62,901 nucleotides of DNA. Origin: Branchiostoma floridae (Eukaryota; Chordata; Leptocardii; Amphioxiformes; Branchiostomatidae). Positions 1 through 11,289 of the stretch are shown here, in pieces (position 1 is the first letter of the stretch; each line of letters starts with the position of its first letter). The stretch is from the NCBI RefSeq assembly GCF_000003815.2, contig NC_049984.1, forward strand, positions 22,018,806-22,081,706, read 5' to 3'. Below the pieces are notes generated by a model, which did no database searches, was not told the DNA's origin, and saw only the letters and a list, made by a program, of their open reading frames with translations. Position numbers and translations under genes: made by a program.

Positions 1-1720
1 GGAAATTGCCCTGCTCCGGCCATGTCATAGTCCCCTATAGATGGCAGACAAGAGCAACAAGACTTTGACTAAGAGAGCTAGCAACCTGCATACGGTTGGC
101 GGCGCGACTCGTCATTGGTGGCAACGCGATGCGGGGACGGACCAATGAAAAGACACGGGCCTGAGGGGCTTTCTGGCAAATACACGAGTCTACATCCTGA
201 CCTCTCCTTGCTGTGCCACACATGCCACACATCCTGCCACGATTTTGGCCTTGGAAAAGGCTTCTCCCAGGAAAGTAGACGCACTACATTCGTGGTCTCC
301 CATCAAGCGACTTCTGCGCAGTCTCCATGGCAGAGCAGGCCGCGGATGGATCGGTGCGGTCGCCGGGCCTCATCCGCCGCACCGCAGCCAACCGCTCGAC
401 AGCGCTTTGCAGAGCATCTCGGGCAACGTGCGGTATTTTTGATAGTATTGGGGACTTCCGCTTGTCATGTCCTTAAGTTCTAATTACATCTGACCTAAGT
501 TCTTTTTTCGACCATGATAGCAGTACTAGAGGCTTCTTTTTTCCCGGAATTAGTATTACATTTGCTTTCGCGCACGGATACAAAGGAATGTTGTGGTTTA
601 GCTTGGCATGCCGCCTTGCGGAGCGGCCATTGTGAGGTGAGCACAAAGAATGTTTACAGATTCTGTCGTTTTATTTAAAAAAAAAAACTTACAGTTTTAT
701 ATTGTAATAAAGTTGGTGTTGTTGACTTGTGCAGCTTCACAGTGTAGTATAGCTGGTGTTGTTGCGACGATTGAAACTATGAAAATGCCGGTGATTTGTG
801 ATCGAATTCTGTGAGCAGTGTAATCATCCAAATGAATGTCGTTGTTGTTGTTGTTGTCATTGTGCCACGACGGGGGCTCATGGTGCTTTTTCTGCTTGTT
901 CCTATTTGGTTTACTGTCCCCGCTCGTGCTTGCACACTAGTGCTTTGCTTACGCATGTTTTGGAGTGATTCTTGCTTGGCAACCTTTTTGTGTATTTAGA
1001 GAGTGTCATGCACATATCTCTGTTTGCTTCACTTCTCAGATTTTCTCGCATTCCTGCTAAGGTTCCCACATCGACTGTTCTATCGTGTTTCGTGTTCCTC
1101 ATGTATGTTGTCAAATTTGTTCAGTAGTTGCTGTCTTGCCTTCTTGTATCTTGGATAGTCCTACATGTGGTGGTTTATGTTTTCCCTTGTCCAGCCATGT
1201 GTTACCGTTGGGTTTCACCGTGGGGTCTATCTAAATTCCGCATGCGTTCAGATCCGTGTGCCTCACTCACGAGCTGGTTTATGGAGTTTTATGTCGTTCT
1301 TAGCCCTTATGTGTTACATTTTTTCAAGCTTGTGCTTGTGCTTGGGATTACTGGTTGGTTCGTTCTCCCTTCTTTTCTGCCATCTTTCTGCTGCTTGTTT
1401 CTCATTGTGTTGCAATGCTTGTTTTTTTTTAATAAACTAATTGTATCATTTGGCAAAGTTTTCAAATATTTGTAAATGTGAAAGAATCACACAGAGGTTT
1501 CAACATTTCAAATAAAGATATTTTTGCACAGTTACTTTCAAAACGTTTCTAAAATATTCAAAGGAATTAAAATAGAGTATTTTCTTAGTCATTTTTTGAA
1601 AATAAATTAATTATTGTGGTTAAGATATTCTTTTATTCAAAATAATTCAGACTTATTACAAATATCACCTAAAAACCCTCATGGTCACTTGGAATGGACT
1701 CTATAACAAATAATTGATAT
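1..1720. other. Left flank outside the duplication; no supported gene
   Basis: This stretch has no visible counterpart in the other two units, so it probably lies outside the duplicated segment. Positions 1-440 are GC-richer than the rest. A short plus-strand reading frame starts with a reasonable Kozak context near 329 (begins MAEQAADGSVRSPG) and reaches a stop near 442; it could be the edge of a first exon but has no recognisable domain. Positions 480-1720 are AT-rich with homopolymer runs and a GTT microsatellite near 840. I see no splice-consistent coding exons there. Confidence 0.4.
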
Positions 1721-2159
1721 CAATATCACAGCAAATCAGACAATATCATGGATAGTAAATTGTAAGAACTTATAACATAATAATTGGTTATATATAAAAT
1801 TCTACATTAATAAACATAACTCATAGGAAAATAGTGAATCAACAAAATGCCGATGTCAGTTTGAAAAATGAGAGGAAAGGAAGAAAATATGATATGGGCT
1901 AATTTGAAACCTACCTCAACAAAAAAGGCCAGGTTCAGCTAGGGAATGAATGTAGGTGGGTTGTGATATTACATTTAAAGCTAATCAAGGATGTAAAACC
2001 CTTCAAGTGGGTAGGGAGGTTATTCCAATCAATTTCACATTCATATGGAATATTCTTTTGGGCTAGATATATTTGAAGTAGGTAGATTAGCTAGCAATAG
2101 TTTTACGAAGCTATCAAATTTGTTTGGAAGGCAAATTCCGAGAAACTTGAAATTGATAG

Positions 2160-2262
2160 AAAGATAGATAGACAGATAGATGGATGGATAAATTGAGGGA
2201 TAGATAAATTGAGAGACAGACAGACCAATATAGATTGATATACATGTATATACATAGATACA
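2160..2262. repeat. GATA/GACA-type microsatellite
   Basis: Degenerate run of AGATAGATAGACAGATAGATGG type followed by ATAGATA and CAGACAGAC words, just downstream of the copy A stop codon. The equivalent site in B and C instead carries an AT run and GACA repeats. Confidence 0.7.
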
Positions 2263-2443
2263 TAGACCTGCTCACAATTATCGCTTGAAACGCAGTTGAA
2301 CTTGTAATTGTACAGAGCGTTTCCATAAAACTGATACAAGTTACAATGCCACTTACCTTTGTATCAATTGCAAGTTATCATGATATTTTCTTTACTCATC
2401 TACAATGCTGATGCCTTCAAATTTGTGGCCCTGAAATGTACAT

Positions 2444-5400
2444 CTATACCGTTAGCTTAGATGTAATGACTGATGTTCCTGTAGTGCTCCTATCTTTTGT
2501 TTCTTTGTCACAAGCAGCTTTGAAAACGTCCACTAGCAGGTTGATGAACTCGAAGACTGTGATGACTGATAGTCCTACATATAGCCCCAAAAGTCCACCT
2601 AGGCCACTAAGTACTGATTCTTCAGTATAGGTTGGATTCTCGGTGATCAACTCGTAGTTCAAGTCACGGAAGTACACGTGGACCCTCGCGAGATTTTGAC
2701 GCAGTTCTTCGGGGCTGAGTGGTAGATTTTGAGACTGACTTCTGGTGTGAATGTTCTCCAGCACGTACCAGACGTAACTATCTGACGGCCACAGGGAAGA
2801 TGACAGCCAAAGTGTGTAGGAATCCTCAGTACAGGATTGGTGACAGTCGCAGAGCAGGTCGCCGTCCTCGTGGCGTTTTCGGACTTCCTGACGACAACAC
2901 TCTTGTGTATTGTTCAGTACACTACACAGTGTACTATTTATGGCAATCAGCTCATCAGAACAGCCGCACTTCTCCAGCAATGCTGCCTGCAGACACGAAT
3001 GTTGACAAGTCTCGTATGTGTACATCCCATCGTACAGAACATCTCTTTCCTGATAGGAAGTGCAGTCTCCGTACGGAAATGGTTGTCTTCGTACTGAACT
3101 ACGTTTCAAGCCGACGAAAGTACTCTCTCCGGGTTTGGTATTGATAGCGTTGCCTTCAGGAAATGGCGTTGACCCTACGCTATGGATTGTGATTTTTGCG
3201 CCTGGGGCCTGACCGAAAAGTCCCACGTATTCGCTCGCCTCGATTGAAAGTGTCAGTTTTAAACCGTACTCCGCTCCTACCTTGGTCGTGTTTCGCACTA
3301 AGCCGTCTTCACCGTGGTTAAAAGTGAAACAGTTGCCATACTTGGCGTTCTGTATCACTTTGAAATCATCCAATGAGCAACGTTCTTTGTCAAACGTGCA
3401 TTGGAGAATGAGCTCTTCCTTACGATGACCCATCTCTACAATCTCCTCTCTCGTAGCCATTGAAAAGTCTGTGATGTCTGTGTAGTCATCTGTGTTAGAG
3501 CTGAGGAGGAATTCGGCCCAGTCATTTTCTCCAGCAACAGAGTTTAGCTTCAAGTCAACGCAGCCTACTTCACAACGCTCAATACTGCAGTATTCCCAGT
3601 CCTGTTCTCCGGTGTAGCACCATGGTGCCTTGGCCGGGTGATTCGGTATGTTACGGCAGTAGTTTTCCGTGAGATCCGCATCCGGGTACAGCGAGGGTGT
3701 GGTACAATGATACTGCGGATCATGGGAATCCCATTTCTGACACGTTCGGCCGGTCCTGGTGACGTTCTGCTTGCCCCTATAGTTAATGCCACGCCCAGCA
3801 ATACATTCGGGTTCTGTACACATCACCTGATGACGGTGATAAAACTGTACCGTCTTGTGGTTTGTATTTCTTAGACTACAGCTAGAAGATGTGCAGCCGA
3901 CTATTTCCAAGCGAAGTCCACCACGTCCTTTCCATGACAGCGGGTGCAAACGCACGTATCGAGTTGTGACTGCGCGTGATAAGTAGACGTGGTTTGGAGT
4001 GAAGTCATCTTTACTTCCCCTGAACACCGTCGAGTGCTGTGTACTCTCGTCGTCGGTGTATGTCTGCCACTGATTTCCATCGACACCAAAGGATAAAGAG
4101 AAGGTTGTGACATAACCGCCAGCGCTACCACCTCCTTGTATGATCACCCCTGCTAGTACATGTGAGTCCCGTAAGTCCACCTGTATCCATGGTATGGTGT
4201 CATCTTCGTCCATCATCCAATAGGACCTGCTGTTGAGGCGGGCATGGTTTGGTGTGTGTTGTTGGTCAGAGAAAGAGGAGGCATTGATCTGATCATGTGT
4301 AATGATGCCGCTCTCCATGCCTAGTGGGTTGTTACAGCCAATGAAATCATTTGTCACATTAGCTCTCTGTGGCAAGGATGAATCTGATGGTATCGGATGT
4401 GACACTGGGTTACAACAATAGACAGGGAAAGCCGTGACATTGGTCGAAGTTGTATCTCCGTAGGTTACCCCATCTATACAGTTATGGTCTGACGTGTTGC
4501 ACAGAGTTTGAAGTGTGACCACGCCGTTCAACTCTTCAAACCATGAGAAACCTGTGTTCCTGACTCCATCGTCATACAAGGTACTGAGTTGAAAGCGCGA
4601 ACAGGCCTGCTTGCCTCCCGTGTCACACAGTGCTAGGGCCTCTGATTGGTTCGAAAACGTGTCTGCACTTAGAAAGAAACTTTCTTCACAACACATTGCT
4701 TTGTAGCCTTTCGATCGGTCGGTTTCGAATAAAGGAATTTTATTACCTATGCAATTATCGCCAACGTTGCATCCGCACGTTTCGTTCAGTAGTGCAACTT
4801 TGTCAGCCATGTTGATCCACGCGAGATCTTCTGGGTAATTATCGCGCCTTATGGAAGCATCATGGACAGTAGTCAGTTGTGAAGGTAAGCAAAGTTGCAT
4901 ACCCCTGTCATGGCAGGCCGTTTCTGCACTGCTGTGATTCTTGTAGGTTTCTTCTGTAAGTTCAAACAGGGAGTCACAGCAGTAGGCCACACTGCTCACG
5001 GCGTTCGATTGGCGATAACGATATATATTTTTAAAGCAGAGTTCCGTAGTTGTGTTGGTGCAGTCTTCTTCAAACGTGGCTTCCAAACCAGAGTCATTGA
5101 TCCAGCCCCATTCACTTGCCACCATGTCTCGAAAGGTGTTTAGCAAAACGAGTTGTTCCAGTGAACACAGTTGTTTTCCTCGTTCTTCACAGTACTGAGC
5201 GGCGAAAGTGTGTTGGTAAAACTTGTGCCGTGTGGGGAATACTGGTTCGTCGTCAGTCTCGCTGATTGGACATTTCGCGATGGACTGACAGGGATGGGAA
5301 GTCAGGTTTACTTGGCCGGAATCCGAGACAGAAGGACAGACTAATTCGGTGCTGTTTTCATCAGGTGCAAATCGGCAGAAGTTTTCCTCCAGGCAGAAGT

Positions 5401-6416
5401 CAAAGTGACGGTTTGGGCAAGTCCAGTTTTGGCAAGTGGAGTTACCAGAAGAGCGTACTGTCCCTCGGTATGTGGTGACATTGGACACGCAGTCTTTACT
5501 GCTGCAGCTGATGGAGCTGGGATCTATAGTGTTTATCATTGGAAATGGAGCACGAGCATAGATGCAGTCATCTTCTTCACACCCCAAAAACTCCACACGG
5601 AGATTCTTTCTGCCCCCACCATTGAAACGAGGCAGAATGGCAATGCGTCGGGTAAAGACAGGGTGTGACAGATGTTGGAAGTTGTAGCCATTGCCGTTGA
5701 CATGACCGCAGAAGAGGACGCCTTCCCCATACTCATCTACATAATCAATCCAATCAGATGACGTCATGCCATGCTGTATGACGTAAGTCTGAACAACGTC
5801 CTCGTCTTCTTGGGTAATGAATCCCGTCAGAATAACTGTTTTGCCAAAATCTACCTCGAACCGCGGATTCTCGTCATAGTAGGGATGAAATTGCCACGGG
5901 ACCATGGAATTCAAGCGACCGTAAACTGGTGGATGCTCGTCAAATGACGACGCTGAAATTTGGTGATCGAGAATTTTCCCGCTTTCCATGCCAAGCGGAT
6001 TACTGCATCCGGGGACTTTAGCCGTGCATCCCGATTGCACACACATTTGGGGAGAGCAACAAAACAAACCAGCAGCTTGTGGGGTCGTGGTGATTGGCAG
6101 TACTCCACGGTAGCATGTCGATGCGGTGCCATTTTGACAACCGTCGCTTAACATCATCTGTACGTCTTGTAGTTTGGGCATACCAAACCAACCCCAGTTG
6201 TCAAAACGCCTGCCCTCATTGTACGCCGCGATCAGCTGACTAGCGGTACACGGCTCGCCTTGCATCTCGCCAATTAAGTTCGCGCATGCGTATGGGTTTA
6301 AAGCTTCCATGTGAGTTTCAAACGTCGTATGAGTCAGTTGAATGTAACTGTCAGCGGGACAGCAGAATGCTGCATTGATCTTCGATGGTATGTCCTTGAT
6401 TCGTCTCAGCATGATC
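2444..6416 (-). CDS. Copy A exon 6: ectodomain modules, palm/thumb, TM2 and tail
   Basis: A single 3,973-bp exon encodes residues 258-1580. The acceptor is TTTACAG before GATC; the previous AG plus this G makes Arg257. Kringle cysteines are at 1128, 1149, 1177, 1190, 1200 and 1205, with NYCRN and PWCYT signatures. Both discoidin domains open with GC(S/N)NPLGMESG. The stop is TAG at 2446-2444. A weak AGTAAA poly(A) variant lies at 2396-2391; no AATAAA is close. Confidence 0.88.
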
Positions 6417-9400
6417 CTGTAAACCATACATGAGTAATTTACTTACACTCATCTCATCTAATATAACTCATCTCAACAGAATTCCTTCAAAGCCAATCCC
6501 TGAATACACATATATCATGATTTCCTTTATATCGGTTTATGTAATACAGCGTAAATCACTTGTCATCTACAATAAGAAAGCTTTGGCTAATGGCTAACAG
6601 TACATTTTTTAAACTGCACATCATACAAAATAACCTTTATTCATGCTGAATTGTAATGTAAAGATTGAAATATATTTATGTCGGGATAGCTTTGAGACAA
6701 TCTTGAAGCCCAGTATAAACGTCTTACAGTATTGAACCTAGCTCTATCAACACAGAGACGGTCATTCAAGGTGAAACGTTTCCAAGTCCGTACCTGTCAT
6801 TATAACACTCGTCACAAGTGTCGTGTGCGGTCCCTGTGCATGTTTGGGAGATCATTGCTGCCCAGCCTTCCCGGCTGAAGTAGCTCCATTCAGTCTCATC
6901 GGATGGTTCTCTGAGTAGCTGAGCCAACGTGCAAAGTTGCTTGAATCTGAGTCTAGAATGGAAATGGAAATCATTTTTTAAAGACAGGCGTGGGTCTCGA
7001 TTGCAAGTTTACAATTACGTCATTTACTTTCTTTCCAAGCATAGAGATCTCTGTTGCTTAGCCCATTCTTTAACTGGACCAGGATGAGAGTTGTTAGCTC
7101 ACTTGATTGGTTTGTTCCACCCACCAGATTAGCCCACTCTTCCATCTATATTTAAGTCAACAGTAATTTCCAAATATTTGTCTAGAAAATGATTCCTGCT
7201 CAAAGGAAAAAATGAGAGAAATGCAAACTAAACAACGTTAACAGGCTTAAAAAATTTGTTGGCTATCTTTTCAATTTTAACATGACACTGAAGTACGTTA
7301 TTGCTGACTTACCTGCATTCTGTCGAAGCATCTAAACTGTCGTCGAATTCCTCATCCGGGCTGGATCCTACAGGATTATAGTCAGGGTACTCCAGGTCGA
7401 TTTTGTCCCGGTCTACTTGCTTTGCCCGCAAGTAGTCCGACACATCACGTGCTGTTCGCTCGTCCAGCTCGAGCAAAGATTCATGCCGGGATCCCCGCAG
7501 CATGGATTTTCGCAGCCTGTAATTAAAATAAACGTGTCCGAATTTGAAATTGGTAAAAGTTAAGAAAACGATCACATGTATACAAGTAAGGGTGTTATGT
7601 TACTGTAGTTTCACCATGGTTTTGATAACTCTTTGTACACATCGATACTGCTATTTATAACACGTGCGCTTTTTTACGTGATGGAAAGGAATGTTCAGTT
7701 GACTAAGTATACTCGTATAAGGCCTCACCTTCGCAGATTGAGGGGCAAAGCATATGGTGAATATAGTTAACTATTAAACGTCTTCGTCGAATATATTGGA
7801 ACAAGCATGGTATCTTTTTGAGACTTTTTGAATACATAGTTGCAAGTTAGGTCCTAAGACATCTCTCTAGAATGAAAACGTTGTGCAAAGGACACAAAAT
7901 CACTGATGATGTGCCGGGTCTTTGATCATTAGACACCCAGCCGAGTTTGACCAATTCCCCGACGTGAGTCAAAGTGACTTTCAAAGTTCCTCATTATGGA
8001 ACCACCATTAACAACCTTTTCAGCTGCCTCAAGAATGTCCCTGGTAGCTTTCCTAAGTCTTAAATCTCTCACTCCAATCTCACTGGCTCAAATCCTCCCA
8101 TGTCTAGCCGAATTAGAACCTTGTTCCACGATGTTCGATCTGACGTAATTCGAACCGAAACCTTGTTCTATTTAGGTCATCTGCGGTCATTGCAGGTCAA
8201 ACAGTGCCTTCTGGCTTTTTCACCCCAACTAACAATTTTCTGGACAGTACATCTATACTATCACTTTGTTACGGACCTGTAATATGTAACGAAGCTACTG
8301 ACGTTTCTGTTCGTGACCTTGATAAGTGTTGTTTAAACCGGTATCAATTACACCCTCCCGCTATCCGTGCGGCATGACATGCGTGCAAACATCGTTTAAG
8401 ATCTCGACCAAGAAGAGTCCAACAGTTACTTAACTCATTGACGGCTCAAAATGACTGCAACGGTTTTCCCGAGATTTCTGTTTTGGGGATTTTTTAACAA
8501 ATGCCTTCGATTTTGAATTACTGGTAGTTCAGTGCTATTTCCGCATTTTTCTGACTGTAACTTTGCTTAGAATTAAGAATAAAACAATCCCCCAAACAAA
8601 AAGTTTTCTTTGCCTCTAAGATGACGAAAAATATAAAAATTCGAGAATTTGCCATGGCACTTGCGGTCCATCTTATCAAGAGTATGGTCAAATTGAAACA
8701 GAAAATAATCGTCTTTGAAAGCAAAATCGAAACAAAACAGCAATCTCAATTCAAACGGGAAGATTCAAACTATCTAAAATTGCGAATTTAATCTTATTTT
8801 GAATACATCTTCCTTGTCATAAAATTTTGTTTATTTTAAATTTTTTTACGGTTAGCCAATAGTAGGCCTCTTGTAACCTGATACTCTGTCGAACTCGCAT
8901 AGCAACGGGAAAGAATACCCTAGCAACCAACCGACGCACATGTACGTATAATAGGTTTACGTTTCTAGCTCGGTACTATCTCACTGGCCCGACAAAAAGG
9001 AGTTTCATATACACTGTCCCATTAAATGAATAGTGGTCATTTTCTAACAGACATACCGACCTGTTAGCTTGAAAGTTCATCTGTGTTGGTGAAATACATT
9101 ATAGAAAAATGTTAACACTTTACCTACAACACTGAATTAAACTATAGGGACTTACCCCTCTAAATTTCGGTCAATTTCCGTCGACCTTGTTCACAGAATG
9201 ACCCTCTCTATCTCCAGCAGTGACGCCAGCAACACACCACTTTTGCAGGAGGGGGTCATAAGTATCAAAAAAGCCTATTCGGCCCCCGTCTCTGATGAGT
9301 GTGGGCCGGTGGGCTCTAATGTACACTACCTCCTTCACTCCTAACAAAAGAAATCTTTTTCTGAGTCTAGCTAGGATTTTGACTTTGTCCAACGAAATGA

Positions 9401-11247
9401 AATGTCCCCATGACTCTAGGTGTATATGTGGGTCATTTTGTGAACAAGTTCGACAGAGATTGACCCAAAATTTAGATGGGTAAGTACCTATAGTTTAGTT
9501 CAGTGTTTGAAGTAAAGTGTTAGCAATTTTTTCTATGACATACTGACCTGTTGTTGTTGCAGACCGTGACTGACGGAAAAGTGAGCTTCTTGCTGTCTAC
9601 AACCTTGATGTCGACATTCACCGGGTACTCGAAGTACGACTTGATCAGGATGGCGGACTGATACACGAACAACGCGACGCAGGTGACGAGTATGATTGTC
9701 CACATAATTCTGTGAACGGATTGGAGAAAAAGAGAGTAAAAGTGAAAACTCCAAACACCGAGTAGTTAATTAGCATTTCATTTGAGAAAGTCAATAAGCC
9801 AACTAGGTTTGCACAATACTGACGCAATTAACTCGCCACGCTTAGTAGTACAGTAGGAGCGCGAGCCGTCTAATTGCACACCCTATTTGCCAGTGTATTT
9901 CGTTCAATTATGCGGCTGGTGCAATAAAGCGAAGTAACTCAGTCACACCGTACAGATTGGGGGATTCCATGTAATTAACAGAAGTGTGAAATAATCCGTT
10001 GTGTAATTAACAGGCGTTTATTGTATTGCAACATTACAAACATGATTTTGTGAGAGCGATCGCTGTTTCGCATTTCATTGGGGGTATTTGAAGACTCACT
10101 CACGACTGGCGGACAAATTACTTTAGCAGATTAGATTACTAGTTGATATCAAATTCCTTTAGTGCACGTTGATTTGCTTACATAGATTATATCATCTGGA
10201 AACCCCAAAAGTGATGCGAGCGTGCGAATAAGAATTATTTTGACCATACAAAATGACTTCATTATGAAATCTAGGGGGTAATAAATGTTTAAAATATGTC
10301 CAAACACACATTAAAGAGTGTGGAATACCCTTCGCTGACTTTGCTATTGATGGTTGCAATCTATGAAATTTGTATATGTTTTCCAATGTAAATGAATCAA
10401 ATATACAGCACATATCTTTTTCGTTTTTTTCAGCTTCTAAGTACATTTACAGCATAGATGAAAACGTTTTTGGACAATTGATGCACGCGTGGATGCCATC
10501 CATATGACTAATTGACACGGTCTTAGCAGATGAAAACACTATTTAAGACGTGAATTAATCTTTTGTCTTCCACCCTTTTTGTATACCACTGCGTCGCCGT
10601 AATATCATCGTAATTGCTTGTATTACAAATTAGAGTATTGTTAAGACATAAGAATAAATAAATAAAATAAAAATAAATAAGAATTATATGTCCATGCATG
10701 CGCTATCACCTTGATCTGGTTGTGTTAGCTTCTGCCACACGACTGACACCATGAGCGGTAGTGGTGGCACAGAACTCTTTGGTCATCGTCTGTCGACATA
10801 GGGAAACAGTGTGAAAACATATGATTGTGCAACATATGATTAACTGCTCATTAGGTCACGTGTTCTATCTGTATAACGTGACGTCACGGCAGCAGTGGAT
10901 TGTTCATTCCTTGACAAAGACTGGTGCTGTTCAGTCGAAAATTGGGGTGAGTCCAATTTTTGTGTTGGATATTACAGTTAAACAAGTTGAAGAATGACTT
11001 TTACCAACACAGATGAACTTTCAAGCTAAAGTGCCAAATATGTAATGATGCAAAATCTTTCAAGACATGTTTTCTCATATACCTTAATGTCTTTTCTCTT
11101 CTGTTCTGTGATACTTCCGTCGCCTTCTTTAAGATATTTCTTGAATATCTTCTGTGCGCGATCCTCCACTGTTTTCTCTATGACTTCAAGGAGCGTCGAA
11201 TCTATGGGCTGAAGAACCTCCGGGTTTACCTCGTTGGTAGCTGTCAT
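2444..11247 (-). CDS. DEG/ENaC/ASIC-family channel with discoidin and kringle modules, copy A (6 exons)
   Basis: Join of 11247-11083, 10789-10710, 9709-9548, 7516-7313, 6952-6794 and 6416-2444 gives 1580 aa with no stop. Residues 1-83 are cytosolic with the gating His-Gly (H68 G69). TM1 is about 84-106, and the family motif FPSVTVCNNN is at 126-135. The ectodomain then has an acidic linker (137-204), Cys modules (205-390), discoidin 1 (393-536), a half-kringle (561-617), three more Cys modules (650-924), discoidin 2 (950-1098) and a kringle (1123-1205). Channel palm/thumb follows from about 1250, with YGNCFTFN at 1283-1290. TM2 is about 1527-1551 with a GLS filter at 1538-1540. The tail ends KLTV, a possible class II PDZ ligand. 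The family forms trimeric, usually Na+-selective, amiloride-sensitive plasma-membrane channels; the ligand here is unknown. Normal family length is 500-700 aa, so the insert is exceptional. Start chosen at an ATG with A at -3; an upstream non-coding exon is possible. Confidence 0.85.
6794..6952 (-). CDS. Copy A exon 5: first Cys module
   Basis: 159 bp, phase 2 on both sides, after acceptor TTCTAG and before donor GTACGG. It encodes LRFKQLCTLAQLL, then a Trp-rich stretch and CTGT...CDECYNDR. The closest relative is exon 5 of copy C; copy B lacks it entirely. Confidence 0.85.
7313..7516 (-). CDS. Copy A exon 4: variable acidic linker
   Basis: 204 bp between acceptor AATTACAG and the strong donor GTAAGT, phase 2 both sides. 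It begins RLRKSMLRGSRHESLLELDE, well conserved among copies, then becomes an acidic, Pro/Asp-rich stretch that differs sharply among A, B and C before ending DSLDASTEC. It lies just after the post-TM1 motif, at the start of the ectodomain. Confidence 0.82.
9101..9536. mobile_element. Inverted-repeat (fold-back) element in copy A intron 3
   Basis: Arms of about 105 bp (9101-9204 and 9430-9536) are imperfect reverse complements; both contain ATAGTTTAGTTCAGTGTT/AACACTGAATTAAACTAT and a GGGTCATT end. The spacer is about 225 bp. The right arm stops 12 bp from the exon 3 end. The same element is at 34554-34989 in unit B and absent from C, so it arrived before A and B separated but is not shared by all copies. 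Confidence 0.7.
9548..9709 (-). CDS. Copy A exon 3: TM1 and post-TM1 motif
   Basis: 162 bp, acceptor TTCACAG, donor GTCAGTAT. It encodes IMWTIILVTCVALFVYQSAI as the first membrane segment and ends with FPSVTVCNNN, the most recognisable N-terminal signature of DEG/ENaC/ASIC channels. It is nearly unchanged among the three copies. Confidence 0.92.
10710..10789 (-). CDS. Copy A exon 2: His-Gly gating motif
   Basis: An 80-bp exon after acceptor GTCGACAG and before donor GTGATAG. It encodes TMTKEFCATTTAHGVSRVAE. The T-A-H-G motif is the conserved gating element just before TM1 in this channel family. It restores the phase between exon 1 (phase 0) and exon 3 (phase 2), which supports the call despite its short length. 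Confidence 0.88.
10848..10982 (+). repeat. Short repeat copy with GTCACGTG and TGACGTCA words
   Basis: A unit of about 135 bp with a CACGTG E-box word, TGACGTCA, CAGCAGTG and the end GTTGGATATTACAGTTAAAC. It lies in intron 1 of copy A; related copies are at 36296-36430 and, in inverted-repeat form, at 60511-60721 and 61824-62185. It appears to be a MITE family rather than a conserved enhancer. Confidence 0.55.
11083..11247 (-). CDS. Copy A exon 1: cytosolic N-terminus
   Basis: 165 bp encoding 55 residues from MTATNEVNPEVLQPIDSTLL to KRKDIK, then donor GTATATG at phase 0. It contains an amphipathic, charged stretch (LLEVIEKTVEDRAQKIFKKY). The start is supported by copy C, where conservation begins at the same MT and upstream sequence diverges. 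Confidence 0.8.
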
Positions 11248-11289
11248 CTTCCTTCTTAGATGAGAGATTCTGATGCACACAAAGAATTT

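Noticed and set aside
115-483. 122-codon plus-strand frame in the left flank
   Set aside because: Low-complexity composition, no domain, and overlapping frames of similar length on both strands.
811-1475. Hydrophobic short frames suggesting small membrane proteins
   Set aside because: They come from GTT/TTG-rich DNA; no conserved motif, no splice context and no counterpart in the other units.
2719-3144. 141-codon plus-strand frame repeated in all three units
   Set aside because: It lies opposite the channel C-terminal coding region and is a shadow of that conserved sequence; no domain and no splice support.
6417-6427. Using the ATG at 6427 (MVYR) as the start of a separate gene
   Set aside because: MVY is read from the intron end; the AG acceptor at 6418-6417 and phase agreement with exon 5 show it is an internal exon.
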